Source: Brevundimonas sp. G8 (lineage in GTDB: Bacteria > Pseudomonadota > Alphaproteobacteria > Caulobacterales > Caulobacteraceae). Taken from it: 64,000 bases of DNA. The stretch covers positions 1 through 64,000 of the forward strand of contig NZ_LR732816.1 in NCBI RefSeq assembly GCF_902506205.1, read 5' to 3'. The notes beneath the pieces were generated by a model. That model was not told the origin of the DNA. It searched no databases and saw only the letters and a program-made list of their open reading frames with translations. How positions within the stretch are numbered: position 1 is the first letter of the stretch; each line of letters opens with the position of its first letter. Both the position numbers and the translations under genes were made by a program. Shown piece after piece: positions 1 to 20,149 of the stretch.

Positions 1-1
1 C

Positions 2-430
2 CCCCCGACCCCGCGTCCCTCCACCCCGCTGGCTGTGAGCATCGATAACTTGGCCACGAAGGCCGACCCGACTGATCCTTCGCCGCCTTCGACACGACGG
101 TCTGAGCGCGGCGGCGGTCGTGTCGGGCGGCTCAGCCCGGCCTCCGAGCCCGGCCTGACCGCAGGCGGCGGCGCCCCCGTCATCGGGGCGGCGGCGGTCT
201 CCACCGCTGACGCCTATGAGGCCGCCGTCCTCGCCTGGATCGAACGCCACAAGCGACACCCTGGCGGCGGCGCCTGCATTGTCACCGTGCGCTTTACGCT
301 CGATCGTCGCGGCGGCGTCAGAGCCAGCGAAGTCGTGGCGAGCAGCGGCGTCCGGACGATGGACCAAGCCGCCCTGTCACAACTGAAAGAGCCCGCGCCG
401 TTCCCCAGGCCGCCCGCCACCGCGGCCTGA
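2..430 (+). CDS. TonB-like C-terminal domain protein, 5' end outside window
   Basis: The last ~75 residues look like a TonB C-terminal domain, which couples inner-membrane energy to outer-membrane receptors. The visible pattern is a Tyr-x-x-x-Val-x-x-Trp-Ile-x-x-His-Lys segment, then VTVRFTLDRRGGV, a Ser-Ser-Gly turn, and a Pro-Phe-Pro-x-Pro-Pro end. A GTG at 35 could start it, but the frame stays open to the edge and reads Pro-rich there (PPTPRPSTPL). That is typical of the TonB periplasmic linker, so I treat the gene as running in from the left. The membrane anchor is not visible. A TonB paralogue or a truncated copy are both possible. Confidence 0.65.
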   Translation, partial: PPTPRPSTPLAVSIDNLATKADPTDPSPPSTRRSERGGGRVGRLSPASEPGLTAGGGAPVIGAAAVSTADAYEAAVLAWIERHKRHPGGGACIVTVRFTLDRRGGVRASEVVASSGVRTMDQAALSQLKEPAPFPRPPATAA

Positions 431-509
431 CGCACGCACGACTTCACCGTCCGCCTCGGTTTTCGGGCGCTTTGACCAGCGGCCTAGCGGGGAAGTCGGC
501 CTCCGGCGG

Positions 510-1832
510 TTATCGCCTCGCCGCCGATCCTCTGCCGGGCGCGGTCTCGGGCGCCAGCATCAAAATAGGAAGAACACATAGGGCGACCACCGCAATCATG
601 ACGCCCGGGGTCATCGCTGATCCTGTCACGTCGATGATGCGCTGAGCCACCCAAGGCGCAAATCCGCCGAACACCGCAGTCGCTCCTGTCGCCCCCAGGG
701 CAAGCCCGGTCAATCGCGCCTCACCCGGAAACTGTTCTGCGGTTGCAACAGCGCCGACAGCACTGACGCCGCCGGCGACGCAAGCCAGGCTCACCGCGCC
801 GAAGAGGGCCTGGAGGGTAGAGCCGTTCGCCATAAGGATGAAGAGCGTCGTCGGCAGAACAGCCGCGAGGATAGCCAGTACGATGAGCACAGGCTTTCGT
901 CCGATCCGATCTGAGAGGATTCCGGTTAACGGCGTCACCAGGATGACCGCGAGCGCTGCAATCGTGGCCAACCAAAGCGACAGCCCTTCGTCCATGGTCC
1001 CGGTCGTCGTCAGGAAAGCAGGGACATAGGTTATTCCGACGTAATAGGTGATCGATCCGAGCGCCGAGATCGCGAAACCTCGTATGATGCCCACGCGGTG
1101 GTGCGCGAGGGCGTGGCGAAGGGGGCGACGCGGCACGGTGCCCTCCGCCACTTGCCGCTGGAAGTCTGGCGACTCCTGCATCGTGGCGCGCGCGAGCCAG
1201 ACCACGCCCGCCAAAGCTGCACCGATGAAAAAGGGTATGCGCCATCCCCAACCGTCCAGCGCGACATCGCTCAGCGAGTGGACACAGGCCGCCGAGACAC
1301 CGACCGCAAGAAGCGCGCCGATCTCGCTCGCTGCAGAGGCTGATGATGCGACCAGACCGCGCCGTTCCGGGCGCGCGCCTTCCAACAGGTAGGCGACGAC
1401 CCCTGTATATTCGCCGCCGACGGCAAACCCCATCACACAGCGCAGCGCCAGCAGCAGCCATCCGGCAAGGGGTCCGATTTGCGCCTGGGTCGGGAGCACA
1501 GCCGTTGCGAACATGGCGGCGGTCATGAGGGCCACTGACAGCAACATCATGCGCCGACGCCCAAACCGATCGCCGATGTGGCCAAAGACGATCGCGCCCA
1601 ACGGGCGCACGAGATAGGCGACGGCGAACCCACCGAGGACGGCGGCCAGCGCGCCCGAGCCTCCGCCGAAAAACACCCGTGACATCACGGTCGCCAGGTA
1701 GAGATAAAGCGTGAAATCGTACCACTCAACGACTGTGGAGAAGGCCGCAATCGCCATCGACCGTTTGGAGATCGGTCGGTGGGGCATCTCGGCTGATGCA
1801 TCGGGCGTCGCCGCTGGATTAGCCTGGATCAT
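510..1832 (-). CDS. MFS transporter, metabolite:H+ symporter (MHS) type
   Basis: A 440-residue inner-membrane permease with about 12 hydrophobic segments. Near the N-terminus is the VVEWYDFTLYLYLA segment typical of the metabolite:proton symporters (ProP, KgtP, ShiA and citrate relatives). Two copies of the MFS loop motif are visible, GHIGDRFGRRR after TM2 and GILSDRIGRKP after TM8, so both halves are intact. I chose the ATG at 1832 because AGGGAG lies 6 nt upstream; the frame is also open to an ATG at 1874. The substrate cannot be read from the sequence; organic acids or osmolytes are usual for the family. It is convergent with the TonB-like gene and shows no operon partner. Confidence 0.85.
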   Translation of the reverse strand: MIQANPAATPDASAEMPHRPISKRSMAIAAFSTVVEWYDFTLYLYLATVMSRVFFGGGSGALAAVLGGFAVAYLVRPLGAIVFGHIGDRFGRRRMMLLSVALMTAAMFATAVLPTQAQIGPLAGWLLLALRCVMGFAVGGEYTGVVAYLLEGARPERRGLVASSASAASEIGALLAVGVSAACVHSLSDVALDGWGWRIPFFIGAALAGVVWLARATMQESPDFQRQVAEGTVPRRPLRHALAHHRVGIIRGFAISALGSITYYVGITYVPAFLTTTGTMDEGLSLWLATIAALAVILVTPLTGILSDRIGRKPVLIVLAILAAVLPTTLFILMANGSTLQALFGAVSLACVAGGVSAVGAVATAEQFPGEARLTGLALGATGATAVFGGFAPWVAQRIIDVTGSAMTPGVMIAVVALCVLPILMLAPETAPGRGSAARR

Positions 1833-1983
1833 GCCGGTCTCCCTATCAGCCAGCGCGCCGGGTAGGCGGCGCATGCTTCTGCTCGCGCCGCGTGTGATGA
1901 CTATCCCCTATAAGGCACCGCTCCGATACGCAGTCTACTTCCCAGGCTGCCTAGCCTGCCGGCGACACCGTAAGCTTGGCTCA

Positions 1984-14082
<12,099 letters not shown>

Positions 14083-14106
14083 TGTTAGCGCTCCTCGACC
14101 TGCGGA

Positions 14107-14130
14107 GCTCAGCCGATTGATCGGCTCAGC
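14107..14130. promoter_or_regulatory. Imperfect dyad in the autotransporter leader
   Basis: Arms GCTCAGCCGAT and ATCGGCTCAGC (11 bp, one mismatch) are separated by TG. The dyad lies 25 nt upstream of the chosen autotransporter start, so it could be an operator or a leader structure. A 2-nt loop is too tight for a full RNA hairpin, which favours a DNA-binding site. Function unknown. Confidence 0.4.
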
Positions 14131-14139
14131 CAACATTTT

Positions 14140-14155
14140 GAGGTCGTTTGACCTC
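14140..14155. promoter_or_regulatory. Dyad GAGGTC / GACCTC (candidate operator)
   Basis: Perfect 6-bp arms around GTTT, in the divergent region between the autotransporter and the response regulator. It shares the core AGGTC...GACCT with the larger dyad 40 bp away, so both may bind the same protein. The neighbouring NarL-type regulator is the obvious candidate (inference). Confidence 0.45.
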
Positions 14156-14194
14156 TCTCAGGTGCAGGCGCAGCTACAGCCAACCGTCGGATTG

Positions 14195-14217
14195 GATGTA
14201 GGTCGATGACCTACATC
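14195..14217. promoter_or_regulatory. Strong dyad, 10-bp perfect arms (candidate operator)
   Basis: Arms GATGTAGGTC and GACCTACATC flank GAT. This is the longest perfect dyad in the divergent region. It lies about 53 bp upstream of the response regulator start and about 110 bp upstream of the autotransporter start, so it could control either promoter. An A/T-rich stretch (TTATAAAAATC, 14220-14230) follows it and could form a -10-like element. Confidence 0.5.
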
Positions 14218-14245
14218 AGTTATAAAAATCCCCGCTATCAATCCG

Positions 14246-14259
14246 TTAACCAACTTTAA
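14246..14259 (+). promoter_or_regulatory. TTAA-N6-TTAA, CtrA-box-like
   Basis: Reads TTAACCAACTTTAA just upstream of the TTG start of the response regulator. The Caulobacter cell-cycle regulator CtrA binds TTAA-N7-TTAA; here the spacer is six, so this is a near match only. If real, it would tie the locus to the cell cycle. Low confidence. Confidence 0.25.
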
Positions 14260-14269
14260 CGAGCCGGAC

Positions 14270-14923
14270 TTGTCCCTTTTTCGATTACTGCTTGCGGATG
14301 ATCACCCGGTGGTTTTGACCGGGCTGCGCCTGTTCTTCAGGGGCGACGCCTGTTTTGAGGTGGTTGGTGAAGCGACGTCGGCTCAAGCCGCGCGGATCGA
14401 CGCTGAAACCCTGAGGCCGGACGCTGTCATCACCGACATGGTCATGGGCGATGGCGACGGCATCGCCCTGATCGAAGACCTGAGGACGATCCTGCCGAGC
14501 GCGCGCATACTCGTCTATTCCAGCCGTGACGAGGCCGTCTGGGCGCCGCGCGCGATCAGCGCCGGAGCGCAGGGCTATGTCGCCAAATCCGAGCCGCTAG
14601 ACGCTGTCGCGGCGGCGCTGAACTACGTCATGGGGGGCTCCATCCATGTCAGCGAAGCGGTCCAGCAGAGCCTGATGGGCGATCTGGCCCGGCAGCGGGA
14701 TCGTCGGACCGAGATTGACGACATGTCGGGGCGCGAACTGCAGGTCCTGCGGCTGATCGGGCGCGGCGAAACTCTCCAATCGCTGGCCAAGCAACTGCAG
14801 CTTAGCGTCAAAACTGTCGGCACCTACCGCGAGCGACTGAAGACCAAGCTGGGACTGGACAGCGTGCGGATGCTCGAACGCTATGCGGCCGACTATGTGG
14901 CCGGCCGGATCGATCCGTCATGA
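14270..14923 (+). CDS. NarL/FixJ-type response regulator
   Basis: A 217-residue cytoplasmic DNA-binding regulator. Residues 1-120 are a receiver domain with the acidic pair Asp10/Asp11, phosphoacceptor Asp56 (ITDMVMGDGDG) and the conserved Lys in GYVAKSEP. Residues ~150-210 are a LuxR-type helix-turn-helix (SGRELQVLRLIGRGETLQ, then SVKTVGTYRERLKTKLGL). The start is a TTG: the receiver begins at once and no ATG or GTG is available upstream in frame. The gene overlaps the following kinase by 4 bp (ATGA), so the two are almost certainly a cognate pair. It is divergent from the giant autotransporter, which is its likely target given the dyads between them (inference). Confidence 0.92.
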   Translation: MSLFRLLLADDHPVVLTGLRLFFRGDACFEVVGEATSAQAARIDAETLRPDAVITDMVMGDGDGIALIEDLRTILPSARILVYSSRDEAVWAPRAISAGAQGYVAKSEPLDAVAAALNYVMGGSIHVSEAVQQSLMGDLARQRDRRTEIDDMSGRELQVLRLIGRGETLQSLAKQLQLSVKTVGTYRERLKTKLGLDSVRMLERYAADYVAGRIDPS

Positions 14924-16218
14924 AATCCTTGCTAGCGCGGTGGGACGTAACCGCCGACGAACAGGCCCGCCTATCGTTCGGTCAGGTCCTCACGACGGTC
15001 AATCTTCGCCGCGTGGAGATCGCCTGTATCGTCGGTCTGTTCACCAGACTGATCGAGATGGCTTCGGGCTTTCGGTCCCCCTCGGCAGGGTTCGAAATCC
15101 CCTTCCTCATCCTTATGCTGATTGCATCCGAAGGTCTGCGACGGCGCAATGTCAGCCCCTGGTTGGCGCGGGGTTTCGTGGCTGTGTTCCTGGTCGTCGC
15201 CTTGTTGGGCACGCAGTGGTCTGTCGCAGCCATGGGCGCCTACGGAAGACTGACCAGCGCCTATCCGCTCATGCTGCTGTCGCTGGCCCTGCTGTTCGTC
15301 CTGCCGCCCCGGATCGTCGCGGTCGCCTTGGGTCTTCTCTACGGCGTCTACTGCCTGATCGTGCTGAGTACGCCGACCCAAGCCAACGAGCAGACGGTCG
15401 CCATGGTCAACACCGCGATCGTCTCGGTGATCGCTGTCGTCGCCGCAGCCTTGATCTATGCGGGCCGTCGCAGCGATCATCAGCAAAAGCTGGAGATCCG
15501 AAAACAGAACGACGCGCTGCTGGATCGAAGCATCGAACTCGACTCCCTTATGGCGATCACGGTCCATGATCTGCGCAGCCCCCTCCACGGCATGCGCAAC
15601 CTGTTCGACCTGGCCGTCCAGCGCGCGCCACAGGAGCCGGACTTGCCGCTCGTCGCCGTGCAGGCCGCGATCCCCAGCATCGACGCCATGCTGGCTCTTG
15701 CCACGCGTTTGATGGACGCTCACGCCGCTGAACATCGCGTCCTGGCGGACATCGGCGAACATGACGTCCGTGGCCATGTATTGGCTGCGGTCGACCGCGC
15801 TGGGCCACTGGCGCAGTCGGGAGGGATAGACATCGTTGTCGATCTTCCCAACCATCCCTTGATCGCCTTCCTGGATGTCAACGCGCTGGGCCAGATTCTC
15901 GACAACCTGTTGAGCAATGGGGTTCGGTTCAGCCCGGCTGGCGGCGCGGTCACGATTTCGGCGGGATCCGAAGCTGCCGGGGTCGCCATACGAATTCTGG
16001 ATCAGGGGCCAGGCGTGGCCCCCGCTCGACTGAGCGCCCTGTTTAAAAAATTCCAAGTAGAAGGACATACGGGCATCGGGTCGGGGCCTGGGATGGGAAT
16101 GGGATTGTTCATCGTGAGCACCCTTGCCCAGCGAATAGCCGCCAACGTCCGCCACGAACGGCCCAACGACGGTGGGGCGTGTTTCATTGTCACGCTGGCG
16201 ACGCGGGACAGGTCCTGA
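14920..16218 (+). CDS. Membrane sensor histidine kinase
   Basis: A 432-residue kinase. Several hydrophobic segments span residues ~30-185 with no large periplasmic loop, so it probably senses in or at the membrane. A short coiled linker (~185-210) leads to the phosphoacceptor His216 in ITVHDLRSPLHGMR. The C-terminal ATPase domain shows the N box (QILDNLLSNGVRF), the G1 box (LDQGPGV) and the G2 region (GMGMGLFIV). It starts inside the stop codon of the response regulator and should phosphorylate it. The signal is unknown. A stop lies shortly before the convergent XRE cluster. Confidence 0.9.
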   Translation: MKSLLARWDVTADEQARLSFGQVLTTVNLRRVEIACIVGLFTRLIEMASGFRSPSAGFEIPFLILMLIASEGLRRRNVSPWLARGFVAVFLVVALLGTQWSVAAMGAYGRLTSAYPLMLLSLALLFVLPPRIVAVALGLLYGVYCLIVLSTPTQANEQTVAMVNTAIVSVIAVVAAALIYAGRRSDHQQKLEIRKQNDALLDRSIELDSLMAITVHDLRSPLHGMRNLFDLAVQRAPQEPDLPLVAVQAAIPSIDAMLALATRLMDAHAAEHRVLADIGEHDVRGHVLAAVDRAGPLAQSGGIDIVVDLPNHPLIAFLDVNALGQILDNLLSNGVRFSPAGGAVTISAGSEAAGVAIRILDQGPGVAPARLSALFKKFQVEGHTGIGSGPGMGMGLFIVSTLAQRIAANVRHERPNDGGACFIVTLATRDRS

Positions 16219-16310
16219 GAGAACGGACTTGGGCTGGGGCTTGGCCCGAGAGGACACAAACTAACGACAGGATTCGGAGAATGGCGCTTAGGCGCACGGC
16301 GCACTGCCTT

Positions 16311-16667
16311 TCAGCACGAGCCAGCTTCTGTGCGACGAAACGCTTCCACTAGTGCTGTCACGGCCTCTCGCTGTTCAGGTCCCAGCGCGCTCCAGGCGCG
16401 GACAAGTCGCGCCGTTCCCGGCGTCTCTTCAGGCTTTTGCCCAAGCAGGTCTCCGACTTCGCATTTGAGGAACTCAGCGGCCATCAGCAGCTTGGCGACC
16501 CGAACGCTGTTTCGCCCTTGCTCATACTTCTGCACCTGTTGGAAGGTGACGGCCATGGCCTTGCCGAGCTGCGCCTGCGTGAAGCCAAGGGCTTCTCGAC
16601 GCAAACGCAAGGCCTCGCCGATCTGAGCATCTTGTCGCTTTTCGTAGGTATTCATGGCGGAAGTCAT
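16311..16667 (-). CDS. XRE-family helix-turn-helix regulator
   Basis: A 118-residue protein with an N-terminal Cro/CI-type HTH (ALRLRREALGFTQAQLGKAM, then VTFQQVQKYEQGRNSV) and a short helical C-terminus. Proteins of this shape with TFQQVQKYE are common in alphaproteobacteria as small chromosomal regulators. The ATG at 16667 overlaps the stop of the upstream PAS fragment (ATGA); an internal ATG at 16652 (MNTYEKR) is equally plausible, and neither has a strong ribosome site. It ends the small XRE/PAS cluster that sits against the integrase gene. Targets unknown. Confidence 0.8.
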   Translation of the reverse strand: MTSAMNTYEKRQDAQIGEALRLRREALGFTQAQLGKAMAVTFQQVQKYEQGRNSVRVAKLLMAAEFLKCEVGDLLGQKPEETPGTARLVRAWSALGPEQREAVTALVEAFRRTEAGSC

Positions 16668-16840
16668 GATCCCATCAGATCAGCGGTCAAGCGGCAAAAC
16701 CCCCGGTCGTTCAACTCTGGGAAGACATCCGCCCGCGCCTTGCCGATGAGCCCTCGGTCGCCGAAGGCCTCGCGATGCGCGGCATTGACTAACTCGAAGA
16801 TGTGGTCCGGACCGCGAAGCACCGCGATGAAACTTTTCAT
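16664..16840 (-). pseudogene. PAS-domain fragment
   Basis: 58 codons starting MKSFIAVLRGPDHIFELVNA and continuing with GDRGLIGK and VFPEL. This is the first half of a PAS domain of the kind found at the front of sensor kinases; the rest of the domain and any kinase are missing. The same frame reads sensibly upstream of this ATG (SRLVPKVEASFVRRRN), which suggests the fragment was cut from a longer protein. The ATG overlaps the stop of the upstream XRE frame and its own stop overlaps the next XRE start. It could therefore instead be a real, very short coupled gene, but I favour a remnant. Confidence 0.5.
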
Positions 16841-17196
16841 GCTCGCCGCCGCTCCGCAATTTCTGCGTCGCACAAAGCTCGCCTCGACTTTGGGGACCAG
16901 TCGCGACAGTTCGATCGCGGACCGGGTCGTCTTGGTCGTGTGCTCGAATGCGGCAGCCTGATCCTCGGTACACCCCCTGCATCTTGCGCGAAATCCTCGA
17001 AGAAGTGACTGATATCGACGGCCAGAAATCGGGAGATGTCCCAGAGTTTGGACGCGGATATTCGGTTCGTCCCCTTCTCGTACTTCTGCACCTGCTGGAA
17101 GGTCAGCCCTATGGCGCGACCGAGGTCTGACTGGCTGAAGCCGCGGTGCAGGCGCAGCGCCCGGCCTAGCCACCCAGACCGCAAAACGCAGCCCAA
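16837..17196 (-). pseudogene. XRE-family regulator with altered N-terminus and C-terminus
   Basis: The central part is a clear Cro/CI-type HTH: GFSQSDLGRAIG, TFQQVQKYEKGTNRIS, then SRFLAVDISHFFEDF. The usual N-terminal leader is missing; the frame begins at a TTG inside the 3' end of the integrase gene. After residue ~75 the frame becomes an Arg/Pro-rich string unlike the family, whereas another frame gives PAS-like sequence. I read this as a regulator gene damaged at both ends, its 5' end possibly by recombination next to the integrase. An intact short gene with a non-conserved tail cannot be excluded. Confidence 0.55.
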
Positions 17197-18359
17197 TCAT
17201 TCATCAACGCGACCCGCCGCTTGAACAGGTCGCCCCGGCGATAGGCGGCTTCGACCTTGCTTCCCACCGCGTGAGCGAGCGCCATCTCCGCTAACTCATT
17301 GGCATGCTCGGTTCGTTCTGCGGCCCAATCGCGAAACGTGGACCGAAATCCGTGAGGCACCGCGTCCACCTTCATGTCGCGCAGCACCTTCGTCAGCGTC
17401 ATATCCGAAAGGGTCCCGCCGTTTGCGGCGGGAAAGACGATGTCATCGGGCTTGCCGGGAACGCTGAGAAGATTCAGCGCGGCGTTGGAGAGCGCGACGC
17501 GATGGATCCGTCCCCCTTTCATCCGCTCCGCAGGCAAGGTCCAGATCCCCCGAGACCGATCTATCTCGCCCCATGTGGCGCCTCTTGTCTCGCCGGAGCG
17601 GGCAGCGGTGAGAATTCCAAACATCAGGGCGCGACCGCCCATTCCGCCCACTTTCGACAGCCGAGCGATGAACTCCGGCATGTCGTCAATGGGCAAGGCT
17701 CGGTGGTGTCGCACTCTCGACACCCTTCCTGGATCGGCCAGCAGCTTGTCCAGATGACCTTTCCACCGCGCAGGATTTGGGCCGGAGCGAAGCTCCCGGG
17801 TCGTAGCCCAGTCCAGAACCGCTTCCAGCCGTCCTCGAACGCGCTTGGCCGTCTCCGTTTTGGTGGTCCAGATCGGGGTAAGAATTTCCAGGATCTGAGG
17901 GACGCCAATCCGGTCGATGCTTAGGTCGCCGATGACAGGGTAGGCATAGGTTCCGAGGCTCGATGACCATTGCGCTCTATGCTTGGCGTTCTTCCACGCC
18001 GCCTCATGCGTGGCGACATAGGTTTCACTCGCCTGCCGGAACGTCCAGCCGGAATTAACGGCTGTTACGAGCAACGATGCCTTAGCTTCCCTGGATTTGA
18101 TGATCGGGTCAACGCCTGCCCGGATCAAATCGCGTGCCGCTCGCGCCGCTTCCCTCGCGCCCGCAAGCGTCACGCTGGGGTAGCCGCCCAAGCCCATTTC
18201 CCGACGTCGCCCCCCGATCGCAGCCCGCAGGATCCATGTTCGCCCCCCCGCAGGAAGGACCTGAAGGTAAAGCCCCGTCACCCCACCCACGGCGTGATAG
18301 CCGGGAGCGGCAAGTCGACTGACGGCAAGAGCGCCCAACTCAGCGGCTTGGCGTGGCAT
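17166..18359 (-). CDS. Tyrosine-type site-specific integrase (P4-like)
   Basis: A 397-residue DNA recombinase. The N-terminal ~90 residues are the DUF4102-type arm-binding domain (GGVTGLYLQVLPAGGRTW, then GLGGYPSVTLAGAR), residues ~105-190 the core-binding domain, and the rest the catalytic domain. All catalytic residues are visible: Arg254 (TAARSGE), His336 and Arg339 (HGFRSTFRDW), His363 (LAHAVGS) and Tyr373 (AAYRRGD). GAAGG lies upstream of the ATG. Its 3' end runs into a truncated XRE gene. No cargo genes, tRNA or partner attachment site are visible within a few kilobases, so it looks like the survivor of a lost or very small element. Confidence 0.92.
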   Translation of the reverse strand: MPRQAAELGALAVSRLAAPGYHAVGGVTGLYLQVLPAGGRTWILRAAIGGRRREMGLGGYPSVTLAGAREAARAARDLIRAGVDPIIKSREAKASLLVTAVNSGWTFRQASETYVATHEAAWKNAKHRAQWSSSLGTYAYPVIGDLSIDRIGVPQILEILTPIWTTKTETAKRVRGRLEAVLDWATTRELRSGPNPARWKGHLDKLLADPGRVSRVRHHRALPIDDMPEFIARLSKVGGMGGRALMFGILTAARSGETRGATWGEIDRSRGIWTLPAERMKGGRIHRVALSNAALNLLSVPGKPDDIVFPAANGGTLSDMTLTKVLRDMKVDAVPHGFRSTFRDWAAERTEHANELAEMALAHAVGSKVEAAYRRGDLFKRRVALMNDWAAFCGLGG

Positions 18360-18627
18360 GAAACCTTCACCCCTGCGACAACGCTACAATCGCGTTTCCC
18401 GTCCGCCATACTAATACACCCGCCGACACACCCGCCATAAAATTTGCGATTGGGCGGTGTCGGGTGAAAAGCGTTGAAAAAGCTGACGTCGGCGGATGTT
18501 GGAATACTCTTCCGCCGTGAACAGGCTGCATCGTCGTGAAACGCGATGAATCGGACACCGCTTCCGCCATCGCTTGGGCTGGCTTCGTCACTTGGTATTC
18601 CGATCTGAGTAGCTAGTGAATTGCCGA

Positions 18628-19257
18628 CTATCCGTTCCTCAGGAAGGGCGCTGACGCCAGAACCGCCTGGCTGCGGTTGTTGACCTCCAACTTCTTCAGG
18701 ATGGCCGAGACGTGCTGTTTCACCGTCCCCTCCGTCAGATTCATGTCGCCCGCGATTTCCTTGTTCAGCTTGCCCTCGGCCAGCGCCCGAAGAACGCGTA
18801 GCTGGGCGGCGGACAGGCGGGCGACGCGGCGATGGAAATCGATCGCGATCGGATCGGCGGCCGTTTCGGCGGGGAACAGTCGCTCGCCCCGCATGATCGC
18901 TCCCACGCAGTTGACCAGGGTCTCGACCGGCGCCGCCTTGGACAAATAGCCCTTCACGCCGAACGCTCGCGCCATCGCCACCGAATGGGCGTCGATGCGC
19001 GCCGACACCATGGCGAAGTCCGCGTCGGGTAACAGCAGCTGCAGGCGCAGCAGGGCGTCGAACCCCGTGGCGTCGGGCAAAAGCAGATCCAGCATCACCA
19101 GCTTGATTCGACCGCCCAGCTGTTTGGCGCAGGACTCGGCCTCCTTGGCGGACAGCACTCGCGCCACATCCAAGTGAGGATAGGCGGCGCGGATCGACAG
19201 CTCCAGCGCCTGGCCGATCAGGGGATGGTCGTCGACGATCAGAACGGTCCAGCGCAT
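18628..19257 (-). CDS. NarL/FixJ-type response regulator
   Basis: A 209-residue transcription factor. The receiver has Asp9/Asp10, phosphoacceptor Asp57 (VMLDLLLPDATG) and the conserved Lys in GYLSKAAP. The C-terminal LuxR-type HTH reads SAAQLRVLRALAEGKLNKEIA and LTEGTVKQHVSAILKKLEV. No kinase is adjacent on its strand. It is divergent from the chaperone-usher-like operon, with 255 bp between the starts, which makes that operon its most likely target. A kinase could be supplied by the hybrid kinase beyond the operon (inference only). Confidence 0.9.
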   Translation of the reverse strand: MRWTVLIVDDHPLIGQALELSIRAAYPHLDVARVLSAKEAESCAKQLGGRIKLVMLDLLLPDATGFDALLRLQLLLPDADFAMVSARIDAHSVAMARAFGVKGYLSKAAPVETLVNCVGAIMRGERLFPAETAADPIAIDFHRRVARLSAAQLRVLRALAEGKLNKEIAGDMNLTEGTVKQHVSAILKKLEVNNRSQAVLASAPFLRNG

Positions 19258-19512
19258 CGTTTCCGCGCCTCCAAGCTAAGCCTTAAGTTGCTGCCTCACA
19301 GGTCAAGATTGCAGACAAAACATTAACGCGGCGTTTTCCCTACAACCCTGGCCAGTAAGTGCAGCATGCTACCGAATTCGTCGCCCAACTATAACTTTGG
19401 TTAGATTTGGGGCGTTTTGCACGTTCGGCTTGTGGACTCCCCTGCGTTTCGGGATGATTTGGCTCTCCAACAACGACGCCCAGTCGGCGCCGTCCTTCAG
19501 TTGGAGCTGATG

Positions 19513-20037
19513 ATGAACACGTCGCTGATCGCCGCCGCCGCCCTCGTCCTGACCGCCATCGCCGCTCCGGCCATGGCGCAATCCGCCTCGACTACGGGGT
19601 CGGGCTCGATCACCGTGATCCGCCCCCTGACCATCACCAAGACAGCCGATCTGAAGTTCGGCACCGTGGTTCGCCCGGGCACAGGCGCAGGCACGGTCGT
19701 CGTCAGCGCGGCCGGCGCACGTTCGGTCACCGGCGGCGTGGCGGGCCTGACTTCAGGCGATACGCCTGCCGCTGCGGCCTTTTCTGTCGCCGGTGAAGGG
19801 GGCCAGTCGGTCTCTGTCACCATCCCCGCCAGCTTCACGATGGCGAACGGCACGGACAGCCTGACGGTGACGACGTCGAACAGCCTGACCGGCTCCGCCG
19901 CCAGCCAGACCCTGTCCAACGCCCTGGGCTCGGCCGGTTCGCTGGCCTTCAGCGTCGGCGGCTCCGTCCCCGTCGCCTCGACCACCACGACGGGCGCCTA
20001 TACGGGCACCTTCACCGTCTCGGCCGCCTACAACTAA
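19513..20037 (+). CDS. Secreted DUF4402-type pilus subunit candidate
   Basis: A 174-residue protein with a clear signal peptide (MNTSLIAAAALVLTAIAAPAMA, cleavage likely after AMA-Q) and a Ser/Thr/Gly/Ala-rich all-beta mature part containing LTITKTADLKFGTVV near its start, a pattern of DUF4402 domains. There are no cysteines. Of two consecutive ATGs I chose the second, because GGAG is then 6 nt upstream. It is the first gene of the operon and is separated from the next by 112 bp containing two small stem-loops, as is common after a major subunit gene. It is probably the main structural subunit of the fibre made by the genes that follow (inference). Confidence 0.75.
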   Translation: MNTSLIAAAALVLTAIAAPAMAQSASTTGSGSITVIRPLTITKTADLKFGTVVRPGTGAGTVVVSAAGARSVTGGVAGLTSGDTPAAAAFSVAGEGGQSVSVTIPASFTMANGTDSLTVTTSNSLTGSAASQTLSNALGSAGSLAFSVGGSVPVASTTTTGAYTGTFTVSAAYN

Positions 20038-20047
20038 GACCATGTAT

Positions 20048-20092
20048 CCGCTCCAGGTCGATTTGCCCGAGCGGACCGCGCTTAACGAAGCG
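20048..20092 (+). promoter_or_regulatory. Two small stem-loops between first subunit and chaperone genes
   Basis: CCGCTC (20048-20053) pairs with GAGCGG (20069-20074), and CGCTT (20079-20083) pairs with AAGCG (20088-20092) around AACG. There is no T-tract, so these are not classic terminators. They could stabilise the 3' end of the first-gene transcript or reduce read-through, giving more subunit than chaperone and usher. Confidence 0.4.
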
Positions 20093-20149
20093 GAAGGCTT
20101 GAAGGATCATCGTCGGTTCGCGCCACCGTTGCGTTGGCTTGGAGTGAAG

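Noticed and set aside
1942..1957. CAGGCT/AGCCTG stem after the autotransporter as terminator
   Set aside because: Only 6 bp with no T-run; too weak to call.
18367..18591. Open frame of 74 codons on the minus strand upstream of the integrase
   Set aside because: No recognisable domain or ribosome site and an odd composition; it looks like chance in non-coding DNA.
18360..18627. tRNA or attachment site next to the integrase
   Set aside because: I looked for a cloverleaf, a TTCGA loop and direct repeats around both ends and found none.
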